Of a stretch of DNA of 10,158 nucleotides, positions 1 through 6,108 are shown one piece after another (the first letter of the stretch is position 1; each line of letters opens with the position of its first letter). Source of the DNA: Deltaproteobacteria bacterium (GTDB lineage: Bacteria; Desulfobacterota; Dissulfuribacteria; Dissulfuribacterales; QOAL01); NCBI GenBank assembly GCA_026996955.1, contig JALWJV010000356.1, positions 1 through 10,158 of the forward strand. Direction: 5' to 3'. The position numbers and the translations under genes are program-made. The notes below the pieces were generated by a model. The model did no database searches, was not told where the DNA came from, and saw nothing but the letters and a program-made list of their open reading frames with translations.

Positions 1-343
1 TGTTGCTTGCGAGGTATGATGCCTTTTTATACGACCTGTTCAGGGCATACTGTTTTGCCCTTTTAAGCAGGTAAGAGGCCTCTTCAAACTCATCTGCTGC
101 AAATTTTGAAGCCCCTTGGATGTCCGCATTCTTAAGTGCCTCTTTTGCCTGGTCCCTAAGTGTTTTCCACCTGGCAAATGCCTTTGCTCCAGGGGTGCTT
201 TCCTTTATCTTGTTAAGTTCTGCCTGAAACTCCTTCCTGAGTTGGTGTGGCGACGGAAACTTGAAGCCGGTAAGAAGTATGAGACACAGAAAAGAGGCAA
301 GAATTCTGGCGACTGTGCTTATTGTCCTTTGGCTGCTTCTCAT
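1..343 (-). CDS. Small exported or membrane-anchored helical protein, DUF4398-like (partial, C-terminus outside window)
   Basis: An open frame of 114 codons starts at an ATG at 343 and runs off the left edge, so the C-terminus is missing. Residues 1-11 are polar and basic. Residues 12-27 (ARILASFLCLILLTGF) form one hydrophobic stretch that could be a signal peptide or membrane anchor; Cys21 lies inside it but I see no proper lipobox. After residue 35 the chain is charged, helical and Ala/Lys/Glu-rich. The segment FAADEFEEASYLLKRAKQYA, followed by NRSYKKASYLA, resembles the A-rich 'F..A..LL..A......Y..A' helical-hairpin pattern of DUF4398-type envelope proteins. That family call is from memory. 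The gene lies 16 nt after the M23 peptidase stop on the same strand, so it is probably cotranscribed and may act with that peptidase in the envelope. The ribosome-binding site is weak (TGGA just before the ATG). The reading frame is secure; the function is unknown. Confidence 0.65.
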   Translation of the reverse strand, partial: MRSSQRTISTVARILASFLCLILLTGFKFPSPHQLRKEFQAELNKIKESTPGAKAFARWKTLRDQAKEALKNADIQGASKFAADEFEEASYLLKRAKQYALNRSYKKASYLASN

Positions 344-359
344 TTCCAGGTTGTGCAGT

Positions 360-1700
360 TTATATGAGATTTGCCAGTATATGGTCCCTTATCCACTTCA
401 TATCCCACCATTCAACAGGATTGACAAAGATACCATTAACCGCCATGCCGTAGTGCAGGTGATCTCCACCAGCAAGACCGGTAAGGCCGGTAAGGCCAAT
501 AGTTTGCCCACGTTCAACCATATCTCCACGGTTTACATTTATCTGGCTCAGGTGGGAGTATGTGCTGAAAAGCCCAATTCCATGGTCAAGCACAACGGTA
601 TTGCCATAAATGCCCAGGAAACCAGCAAACACTACCTTGCCCCTGTTACCCGCAGGCACAGGAGAATGGGTGCGGTCAGCAATGTCAACTCCCATGTGAT
701 AAGCCTGATCAATCTCCTTTCCCTTGTAAAAGTAATGCCTGAAATCAGCAAACCGTGCCCTTAGTGAACCTGGCATTCTGACAAAACTGCCGTGCCAGAG
801 TATCTCCGGCGTACCATTACGGCAAAGGGAGAGAAGCTGCTGGTTGTTTTCCTTGCGTATCTTGTTGTTGATAATCAGGAACTGTTCCAGCAAACTGCCC
901 TTGACCTCAGGATAGTGGATGGCAAGGTCAGGCATTTTTCTCTGCAGGAAGGAGTCAGATATGTTGATACGGTCAACCTTGGAACGCCGGTAAAGCACAG
1001 AATATGCCACTGATGCCTTTGACTTGTTACCAGCCAGGTCTTCAACCTCTATGAGCATTGGGCCCGGATTTTTCTTGTCATGTGGGAGGGCTACAAGAGC
1101 AATGTAGCTGTGACTGCCCTGCTTGGAAAATGCATAGGCAGGAAACAGCACATTTCCAAGTCTTATTCCAACCTTTGAAGGTTTTTCATTTATGCCAAAT
1201 GATACCAGCCCTGCGCCGCCCATCCTGATGTTGTGGACAGTGCTTTTGATTGCTATGCGCGGAGGGGTGATATCCACAGGGATTTTGATCTCTACGGCAG
1301 ACATATTGCCCTGCAGGCCATTACGCCAGGATGCATCAGCCGCGACTATTTTCACTACTGCCTCTCCATCCTTAAGTCCCAGCTCAACCGGTCTGATCTC
1401 TATGGTCACTGTATCGTGCAGTACGCCCTTGCGCTCATAGAAGGGGGGCAGTTTGTACTCCTTTCCAGGAAGTGTCACAACCCTGCCATCCTGTTCAACC
1501 TCTGCCCTGATACTTCTGAGCCCGCTGCGGTTGTCTGAAACTTCAACCTTTATGACTGACTCAATGCCAAGGGCATTTGGGACATGGAGTGGTTTTATGA
1601 CAGGGGGCTGATTCTCAAATTGCAGCCACCAGATAAAGCCGCCGGCAACAATGATCAGGACCAGCAGAATAGTTGCAAACCATGCAAAGAAACGTGCCAT
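360..1700 (-). CDS. Membrane-anchored M23/LytM-family metallopeptidase
   Basis: This 446-residue protein is a predicted zinc endopeptidase that cuts peptide cross-bridges in peptidoglycan, or activates other hydrolases, in the periplasm. Residues 3-25 form one hydrophobic helix (FFAWFATILLVLIIVAGGFIWWL) that reads as an N-terminal anchor. Residues about 30-230 are beta-rich and look like Ig-type modules (for example VSDNRSGLRSIRAEVEQDG). The C-terminal catalytic domain (about 330-440) has the full M23 set: HMGVD gives ligands H335 and D339, YSHLS gives H383, and DHLHYG gives H414 and zinc ligand H416. It should therefore be active. The start has a good Shine-Dalgarno (GAGGAG) that overlaps the pth stop, with a 12-nt gap, so translation is probably coupled to pth. 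The domain order (anchor, beta modules, M23) fits enzymes common in Deltaproteobacteria. Its physiological substrate cannot be read from sequence. Confidence 0.93.
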   Translation of the reverse strand: MARFFAWFATILLVLIIVAGGFIWWLQFENQPPVIKPLHVPNALGIESVIKVEVSDNRSGLRSIRAEVEQDGRVVTLPGKEYKLPPFYERKGVLHDTVTIEIRPVELGLKDGEAVVKIVAADASWRNGLQGNMSAVEIKIPVDITPPRIAIKSTVHNIRMGGAGLVSFGINEKPSKVGIRLGNVLFPAYAFSKQGSHSYIALVALPHDKKNPGPMLIEVEDLAGNKSKASVAYSVLYRRSKVDRINISDSFLQRKMPDLAIHYPEVKGSLLEQFLIINNKIRKENNQQLLSLCRNGTPEILWHGSFVRMPGSLRARFADFRHYFYKGKEIDQAYHMGVDIADRTHSPVPAGNRGKVVFAGFLGIYGNTVVLDHGIGLFSTYSHLSQINVNRGDMVERGQTIGLTGLTGLAGGDHLHYGMAVNGIFVNPVEWWDMKWIRDHILANLI

Positions 1701-1712
1701 AGGATATGCTCC

Positions 1713-2291
1713 TCACTTTTTCCCATTAAACCGATTCATTGTTTCCTGCAGTCCATGGGCAATAAAACATTCGGCAGCATCTGCCGCCTGCTCCACGATC
1801 TTGTCCAAATGTTGAAGCTCATCACCGGAAAAACGGCTAAGGACATAGCGGTCAACTGGCATGGGGCTGTCCGGCCGGCCAATGCCGATTTTGAGTCTTG
1901 GAAATTCCCTGGAGCCAAGAGCAGAGATTATGGAACGTATTCCATTATGTCCTCCAGCTCCGCCAGCCCTTACCACCTTGATCCTTCCGAATTCCATGTC
2001 CAAATCATCCTGTATTATGAGCAGATTGTCCAGTGGAATTTTGAAAAAGTTTTTTACCTTTGCCACTGCCTCCCCGCTTCTGTTCATAAAGGTCAGGGGC
2101 TTTAACAGGATAATCCTATTTTCCCCTCGCCTGATCTCCGCCTGCTGCCTGGGAGGCGGGCCTGAAATATCACTGAAAGTTGCGCCTTCACGCTGAGAAA
2201 GGAGGTCAACCACCATAAATCCTATGTTGTGGCGGGTTTTTTCATATTTTGCCCCGGGGTTTCCCAATCCGGTCAATAGATAGTCTGTCAT
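1713..2291 (-). CDS. pth: Peptidyl-tRNA hydrolase
   Basis: Pth releases tRNA from peptidyl-tRNAs that drop off ribosomes, which is essential for tRNA recycling. The 192-residue product matches the usual bacterial length. The hallmark motifs are present: GLGNPG (8-13, with N11), TRHNIGF (19-25, catalytic H21), LKPLTFMNRSG (63-73, N70), DDLD (95-98) and GGHNGIRS (113-120, N116). I chose the ATG at 2291 because MTDYLLTGLGNPG matches the family N-terminus. A longer frame reaching to 2369 would add 26 residues unlike any Pth and would read through the leader hairpin. There is no clear Shine-Dalgarno (CATTTGACA precedes the ATG). It follows rplY, and the M23 gene begins 12 nt after it. The prs-rplY-pth order is familiar from Deltaproteobacteria. 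Confidence 0.96.
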   Translation of the reverse strand: MTDYLLTGLGNPGAKYEKTRHNIGFMVVDLLSQREGATFSDISGPPPRQQAEIRRGENRIILLKPLTFMNRSGEAVAKVKNFFKIPLDNLLIIQDDLDMEFGRIKVVRAGGAGGHNGIRSIISALGSREFPRLKIGIGRPDSPMPVDRYVLSRFSGDELQHLDKIVEQAADAAECFIAHGLQETMNRFNGKK

Positions 2292-2300
2292 TGTCAAATG

Positions 2301-2335
2301 AAATACAAAAGCCCGGAACAGTAAACTGCCCGGGC
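2301..2335 (-). terminator. Hairpin plus weak U-tract in the rplY-pth spacer
   Basis: On the minus strand GCCCGG pairs with CCGGGC across an inner CAG...CTG pair and a short loop. It is followed at once by TTTTGTATTT. The GC-rich stem and T-rich tail look like a modest intrinsic terminator after rplY. Because the tail ends only 9 nt before the pth ATG, it could instead be a leader structure that tunes pth expression. The T-run is interrupted, so termination may be partial. Confidence 0.45.
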
Positions 2336-2450
2336 ATGAATACAAGGCTTTTATATATAAATATACCACTCTTGATTATTGAATCAGGTGGGGTAATTCA
2401 GTTTTTGAAATTAAACTGGACTGAGCATAATGCCTGAATTCAGACCATTT

Positions 2451-3098
2451 CTACTCTTCAGAAGCCTCTTCAGTTGCTGCTGCAGCCTCTACTGCTTCCT
2501 CTTCACCCTCTTCTTCCTCACTTACTTCAACGCTTGCCGCACCGATTGTGATAAGAGTAGTACCGGGATCATCCAGGAATTTTATCCCCTCTGCAGCCTT
2601 GATGTCTGAAACGTGAAGGGCGTCACCAACATCAAGATCAGATATATCAACCTCAATTTCATTTGGAATATCAAGGGGCAGACATTCAATAGTAACCTCA
2701 CGCTGGATGAGCTCCATGATACCCTTGGAAACCTTTACACCCTTTGCCTCTCCAACAGGCACAATGGGTACTTCAACCTGAACGGTACGGTCCATTGCAA
2801 CTTCATAAAAGTCAATGTGCCTTATCTGGTCATTTACAGGGTGACGCTGGAGTTCCTTGAGCAGTGCCAGCCTTGTACCGCCTTCGCCCTCGCCGGTAAG
2901 GTTAAGGGTGAACATTACCCTTTCACCTGCTGCAACAAAGAGCATTCTCTGGAATTCGTGCCTGTTAACTGATAACGGAACAGGTTTTTCTCCCTGTCCG
3001 TAAAGTATTCCCGGGATCTGTTTCTCCCTACGGAGTTTGCGTGCCGCTCCCTTGCCGGTTTCTGTCCTTACTGCGGCATTCATTGATACCTGTTTCAT
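2451..3098 (-). CDS. rplY: 50S ribosomal protein L25, Ctc (long) form
   Basis: L25 binds 5S rRNA in the large ribosomal subunit. The product has 215 residues, so it is the two-domain Ctc/TL5 type rather than the short L25 of about 95 residues found in E. coli. The N-terminal RNA-binding domain includes the typical GKGAARKLRREKQIPGILYG segment (residues 16-35) and HIDFYEV. The C-terminal TL5-type domain runs from about residue 100, with SKGIMELIQREVTIECLP and a DLDVGD turn. The last 25 or so residues are a very acidic, alanine-rich tail, as in many long L25 proteins. GGAG lies 11 nt before the ATG at 3098. The gene follows prs with a 52-nt spacer, a common pairing in Deltaproteobacteria and Firmicutes. 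In Bacillus the homologue Ctc is stress-induced; nothing here shows that for this gene. Confidence 0.95.
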   Translation of the reverse strand: MKQVSMNAAVRTETGKGAARKLRREKQIPGILYGQGEKPVPLSVNRHEFQRMLFVAAGERVMFTLNLTGEGEGGTRLALLKELQRHPVNDQIRHIDFYEVAMDRTVQVEVPIVPVGEAKGVKVSKGIMELIQREVTIECLPLDIPNEIEVDISDLDVGDALHVSDIKAAEGIKFLDDPGTTLITIGAASVEVSEEEEGEEEAVEAAAATEEASEE

Positions 3099-3145
3099 TT
3101 TATTATATGCTCCTTAATTTTTTAACATTTTCGCTATGATAAAGA

Positions 3146-4093
3146 TCAGACAAATAGTGAACTTACCGAATCGTCATCGTGAATGCGTTTAATAGCCTCG
3201 CCCAGCAGGGAAGCCACGCTCTCCACCTTTATCTTGCTACACTGCGCCGCCTTTTCCGAAAGGGGAATAGTGTTGGTTACTATTACGGTTTCCAGGGAAG
3301 AATTTGCAATTCTATCCACCGCAGGCCCTGAGAGCACCGCGTGGGTTGCACAGGCGTGAACCGCCTTTGCTCCCTTTTGAATCAGGGCATCTGCAGCATG
3401 GCAAAGGGTTCCGGCAGTATCCACCATGTCGTCAAGTAGGATGGCGGTCTTGCCTGAAACATCACCGATAACATGCATTAGCTGGGATTCATGTGCCTTT
3501 TCACGCCTCTTGTCAATAATTGCCATGCCTACACCCATGCGCTTGGCAAATGCCCTGGTCCTCTCTGTCCCGCCAGCATCAGGTGATACCATTATGACAC
3601 TGTCCTGGTTCTGAAAATCTTTCAAGACCTTCAGCAGTACAGGGGCAGCAAACAGATGATCCACGGGAATATTGAAAAAACCCTGAATCTGTCCGGCATG
3701 AAGATCCATTGCAAGCACCCTTCTTGCCCCTGCAGTGGTGATTATGTCTGCAACCAGCTTGGCTGTAATGGGAACCCTGGGCGCTGCCTTTCTGTCCTGC
3801 CTTGCGTAACCATAGTAGGGCATGACCGCTGTAATCCGGCGTGTGGATGCCCTTCTCAGCGCATCAATCATTACCAGCAGTTCCATGAGGTTTTGATTGA
3901 CTGGTGGACAGGTGGGCTGAATGATAAATACGTCAGCACCTCTGACATTGTCTCCAATCTCAACAAAAACCTCTCCGTCACTGAAGGTTTTTACAGTTGC
4001 CCGTCCCAGGGGCATGTTAAGATAATCGCAAATCTCCTGAGAAAGGCCGGGGTTCGCATTACCGGTGAAAATTTTGATTTTGTTAATTGCCAT
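3146..4093 (-). CDS. prs: Ribose-phosphate pyrophosphokinase (PRPP synthetase)
   Basis: The enzyme makes 5-phosphoribosyl-1-pyrophosphate from ribose-5-phosphate and ATP, feeding purine, pyrimidine, histidine, tryptophan and NAD synthesis. The 315-residue product is the normal class I length. Conserved elements in order are FSDGE (37-41, ATP and regulatory region), PYYGYARQDRK (92-102), MDLHAGQIQGFF (129-140, metal-binding D130 and H132), SPDAGGTERTRAFA (170-183), the catalytic flexible loop with DKRR (194-197), and the PRPP/ribose-phosphate loop DDMVDTAGT (221-229). All catalytic elements are present. The start at 4093 gives the standard MAINKIKIFTGNANPGL N-terminus. A weak GAGAG lies about 12 nt upstream. 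It sits downstream of tRNA-Gln on the same strand, with a leader of about 180 nt that contains a perfect palindrome. Confidence 0.97.
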   Translation of the reverse strand: MAINKIKIFTGNANPGLSQEICDYLNMPLGRATVKTFSDGEVFVEIGDNVRGADVFIIQPTCPPVNQNLMELLVMIDALRRASTRRITAVMPYYGYARQDRKAAPRVPITAKLVADIITTAGARRVLAMDLHAGQIQGFFNIPVDHLFAAPVLLKVLKDFQNQDSVIMVSPDAGGTERTRAFAKRMGVGMAIIDKRREKAHESQLMHVIGDVSGKTAILLDDMVDTAGTLCHAADALIQKGAKAVHACATHAVLSGPAVDRIANSSLETVIVTNTIPLSEKAAQCSKIKVESVASLLGEAIKRIHDDDSVSSLFV

Positions 4094-4168
4094 GGCTTTT
4101 ACAGGCTCTCTAACTCCAAATCCGGTTGAGTTTGGCTCATGATGCCCTTAATATTTTAGCCTCTTGAA

Positions 4169-4184
4169 TTTAAAGGCCTTTAAA
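4169..4184. other. Perfect 16-bp palindrome in the prs leader
   Basis: TTTAAAGGCCTTTAAA is perfectly self-complementary and lies about 75 nt before the prs start, in the 181-nt spacer between prs and tRNA-Gln. It could be an operator half-site pair or a small hairpin. The flanks are AT-rich (AAAATTTTATAAAA), so chance is a real possibility. I know of no regulator for this exact sequence. Confidence 0.3.
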
Positions 4185-4274
4185 ATTTTATAAAAATAGC
4201 TTGCACTGCAGATCACTTAAAAAATAGAGATGTATGGCCTAAAGCCTTCCTAAGGTACAAGCGTATTCAAAAAT

Positions 4275-4349
4275 TGGCTGGGGCGGCAGGATTCGAACCT
4301 GCGAATGCGGGTTCCAAAGACCCGTGTCTTACCGCTTGACGACGCCCCA
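4275..4349 (-). tRNA. tRNA-Gln (anticodon UUG)
   Basis: Read on the minus strand, a 75-nt cloverleaf is complete. The acceptor TGGGGCG pairs with CGCCCCA, followed by discriminator G and an encoded CCA. The anticodon stem CGGGT/ACCCG encloses the loop CTTTGGA with anticodon TTG (positions 4315-4317). The T-arm carries GGTTCGAATCC. A U1-A72 first pair and discriminator G are usual for bacterial tRNA-Gln. It sits between ispE and prs on the same strand, an arrangement familiar in Deltaproteobacteria, and may be processed from a transcript shared with prs. Confidence 0.97.
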
Positions 4350-4365
4350 GTGTATTAATTAATGG

Positions 4366-4394
4366 ATTAATATTCCTGAATTTGAAACATTCAA
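4366..4394 (-). promoter_or_regulatory. Candidate sigma-70 promoter for tRNA-Gln (and prs)
   Basis: On the minus strand TTGAAT (4389-4394, overlapping the ispE stop) is followed after 17 nt by ATTAAT (4366-4371). The implied start lies about 10 nt before the tRNA 5' end, a sensible tRNA leader length. The match is partial and the area is AT-rich, so support is weak. Confidence 0.3.
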
Positions 4395-5218
4395 TCCAGT
4401 GTTTCTGCTATTCTTAAAGATGCGCCAGGCAGTCTGTCTTTTACCTTGTCCATTGCTGTCTTTGCGGCTTTTTCAGAGCTGAACACACCAAATACCGTGG
4501 AGCCGCTGCCTGTCATCATGGCTGCTTCTGCCCCCGCATCCCTCAGGAGTTCCTTTATTTTACCAATTTCAGGATATTTCTCCAGAACCGGTTGTTCAAG
4601 GTCGTTATTCCACAACAGTGCGTCCAGGGGGGCACGGGCGTCAAAAATAGTGTCCTGATGCCGTGTTGTCAACTTGAAATTCTTATATGCCCAGGCAGTA
4701 TTTACTCCAAAATTCGGCATTACAAGCACAAACCATCTTTTTTCAGTGGTGACAGGTTCAAGAATTTCACCTGTTCCTGTGCCGATAGCCGCTGGCTCAT
4801 CCAGCAGAAAAAAAGGACAGTCTGCCCCAAGGGTGCTGGCAAGCCGGTGCAGAGCGGCTTTTGACAGGGGACTGTTGAACATGTTGTTAAGCCCCTTGAG
4901 AGTGGCGGCAGCATCACTGCTTCCCCCTCCAAGCCCACCTCCTGCCGGTATGTCTTTTTTAAGTGTTATCTCCACGGAAGGCGCAATACCTGATGCTTCA
5001 AAAAAGGATTCCGCTGCCTGAAAGACAAGGTTGTCCTTGCCGGAGTCAAGCCACGGCGGGCATGTCAGATGTATGCCCTGTCTGGCACTCTTTACAATTT
5101 CCAGTGTGTCGAACAGGGAGATCTTCTGGAAAAGTGTGAATAAAAGGTGATAACCATCTTCCCGTTTACCCGTAATAAAAAGAAAGAGGTTAAGCTTTGC
5201 CGGAGTGGTAATGAACAT
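4391..5218 (-). CDS. ispE: 4-(cytidine 5'-diphospho)-2-C-methyl-D-erythritol kinase
   Basis: IspE phosphorylates CDP-methylerythritol using ATP in the MEP pathway to isopentenyl diphosphate. The 275-residue product has normal length and the three GHMP-kinase motifs. The N-terminus TTPAKLNLFLFITGKREDGYH has the catalytic-region Lys8 and Asn10. The glycine-rich ATP loop PAGGGLGGGSSDAA spans 91-104. The C-terminal MTGSGSTVFGVF spans 235-246. GADCPFF (131-137) supplies the likely catalytic Asp133. The ATG at 5218 starts 2 nt after the stop of the DUF1844 gene, with no strong Shine-Dalgarno of its own, so translational coupling is likely. Its presence shows that the organism makes isoprenoids by the MEP route. 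Confidence 0.96.
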   Translation of the reverse strand: MFITTPAKLNLFLFITGKREDGYHLLFTLFQKISLFDTLEIVKSARQGIHLTCPPWLDSGKDNLVFQAAESFFEASGIAPSVEITLKKDIPAGGGLGGGSSDAAATLKGLNNMFNSPLSKAALHRLASTLGADCPFFLLDEPAAIGTGTGEILEPVTTEKRWFVLVMPNFGVNTAWAYKNFKLTTRHQDTIFDARAPLDALLWNNDLEQPVLEKYPEIGKIKELLRDAGAEAAMMTGSGSTVFGVFSSEKAAKTAMDKVKDRLPGASLRIAETLD

Positions 5219-5220
5219 AT

Positions 5221-5505
5221 CTACTTTGACGCCGCTATGAATTTCATGCGCAGGTCATACAGTACATGCTTTAGGAGTTTTTCTTCGTCTTCCGTGAGAT
5301 TTCCCCTTGTTTTTTCCTCCAGCATGGCTATGACATCAATGGAGTGGCGTGCCATGTTAAGGTCCTTGGTTGTCTCATCACTTCCAGGCATGGGAATTTC
5401 TCCAAGGTGCATCAGGGCAGAAGAGTTCAGGGACAGTATAAATGTGGAAAAGTTTACAGGAGGAAGGGGAGGGATGTCAGTGCGATCATCAGTTGAATTT
5501 TGCAT
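5221..5505 (-). CDS. DUF1844 domain protein
   Basis: This 94-residue soluble protein has no signal or membrane segment. After a Pro-rich start (DIPPLPPVNF) comes STFILSLNSSALMHLGEIP, then DLNMARHSIDVIAMLEEKTRGNLTEDEEKLLKHVLYDLRMKF. This matches the DUF1844 pattern of short helical proteins common in Deltaproteobacteria and Acidobacteria, whose function is not known to me. I chose the ATG at 5505 because AAGGAG lies 6 nt before it. A TTG 15 nt upstream would place that Shine-Dalgarno inside the coding region. It precedes ispE by 2 nt and is the first gene of the minus-strand block. Confidence 0.88.
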   Translation of the reverse strand: MQNSTDDRTDIPPLPPVNFSTFILSLNSSALMHLGEIPMPGSDETTKDLNMARHSIDVIAMLEEKTRGNLTEDEEKLLKHVLYDLRMKFIAASK

Positions 5506-5564
5506 TTTGGGCTCCTTCAATGAACCTTTGTTTTTTGTGTGGGTGTTTTGCGGATGTAGTGGTT

Positions 5565-5591
5565 AATATAATGTATGAACTTAAACTTCAA
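5565..5591 (-). promoter_or_regulatory. Weak candidate promoter for DUF1844-ispE
   Basis: On the minus strand TTGAAG (5586-5591) is followed after 15 nt by TATATT (5565-5570), which matches 5 of 6 positions of the -10 consensus. The spacer is shorter than the usual 16-18 nt. It lies about 60 nt before the gene start. Confidence 0.25.
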
Positions 5592-5666
5592 CAGTCTTTT
5601 ACCTGAATTGAGCGTTTCAAAAGTTAAAAAAATGATTTTAGTAACTGTTCAGCGTATTAATGAAAA

Positions 5667-5862
5667 TTGAGGTTAGTGAATGGCCTTGTTTTTCCGTTCC
5701 AATGAATAATTTCTTGTTTTTCTAAGGCTTGCTCCGCCAAAATCGCGAAACTCGCTCGTGCCTCGCTCAGACAGGCGCGATTTTTGTGGCTACGCTTCGC
5801 CAAGAAAAAACTACGAAATTCTTCAGAGTCACTCCAAAACAAGACCATTCACTACACTGAAT
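5667..5862. repeat. Foldback element A: long imperfect inverted repeat
   Basis: The outer tips pair almost perfectly: TAGTGAATGGCCTTGTTTT (5674-5692) against the reverse complement of 5836-5854, with one mismatch that is a G.U pair in RNA. Inside, GAATAATTTCTTG-type and CTAAGGC-type segments on the left face ACGAAATTCTTC and GCCAAG on the right. The innermost pair is AAAATCGCG (5739-5747) with CGCGATTTT (5776-5784). Each arm is about 75-80 nt, with a centre of about 28 nt that carries CTCGCTC twice (5751-5757 and 5762-5768). No transposase is present, so a non-autonomous (MITE-like) or palindromic intergenic repeat is likely. I could not identify a clear target-site duplication. Confidence 0.7.
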
Positions 5863-5930
5863 AGATACTGATTTTATACGATATTAATAGGAGTTACATC
5901 TCATATTCTTCAACTTTTGAAACCCTTCGG

Positions 5931-6030
5931 GATTGCCGGATTCACCGCATCTCCTTTGTCAGAGGAATTTCCATATAGCTGACTATTATGGAAATTCCTC
6001 TTTCGCGGATCTGCAGCAAATCCGACAATC
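5931..6030. repeat. Foldback element B: inverted repeat with perfect 15-bp inner stem
   Basis: AGAGGAATTTCCATA (5961-5975) pairs perfectly with 5987-6001 across an 11-nt centre. The outer segments GATTGCCGGATT (5931-5942) and AAATCCGACAATC (6018-6030) also pair with few mismatches, with less conserved sequence between. Both levels share one centre near 5981, so this is a single element of about 100 bp. Weaker similarity may extend it by about 12-15 bp each side. As RNA it would form a long hairpin about 80 nt upstream of xseA, unless transcription starts downstream of it. Confidence 0.72.
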
Positions 6031-6073
6031 GCTCAATCCAGGTTTTAATGTATTTTCAAAATACGCCATGAGC

Positions 6074-6101
6074 TTGCATACCTGTAAAATGTCAATATAA
6101 T
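6074..6101 (+). promoter_or_regulatory. Candidate sigma-70 promoter directly before xseA
   Basis: TTGCAT (6074-6079), a 16-nt spacer, then a perfect TATAAT (6096-6101). Transcription would be expected to begin 6-8 nt after the -10 box, at about 6107-6109, which is the xseA ATG itself. Apart from GAAAG there is no ribosome-binding site between the box and the ATG. Confidence 0.5.
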
Positions 6102-6108
6102 TTGAAAG

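Larger units (their letters stand above)
5506..6108. other. Divergent intergenic region, no convincing gene
   Basis: About 600 bases separate the start of the DUF1844 gene from xseA, which point away from each other. The region holds two imperfect foldback repeats (about 5667-5862 and 5931-6030) and candidate promoters at its two ends. The only notable open frame (5657-5848, minus, 63 codons) lies almost wholly inside the first foldback and has no ribosome-binding site, so I do not call it a gene. Confidence 0.7.

Noticed and set aside
478..495. Tandem 9-nt repeat CCGGTAAGG twice
   Set aside because: It encodes the GLTGLTG turn before the M23 HLH motif, which has normal family length; not an expansion.
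261..764. Long plus-strand open frame antisense to the M23 peptidase
   Set aside because: It overlaps a clearly conserved catalytic domain on the other strand and shows no recognisable motifs or ribosome-binding site.
1584..2105. 173-codon plus-strand open frame antisense to pth and the M23 start
   Set aside because: A frame shadow of pth, whose motifs are complete; no supporting signals.
5657..5848. 63-codon open frame on the minus strand
   Set aside because: It lies almost wholly inside foldback element A, lacks a ribosome-binding site, and its composition follows the repeat; it is more likely a by-product of the palindrome.
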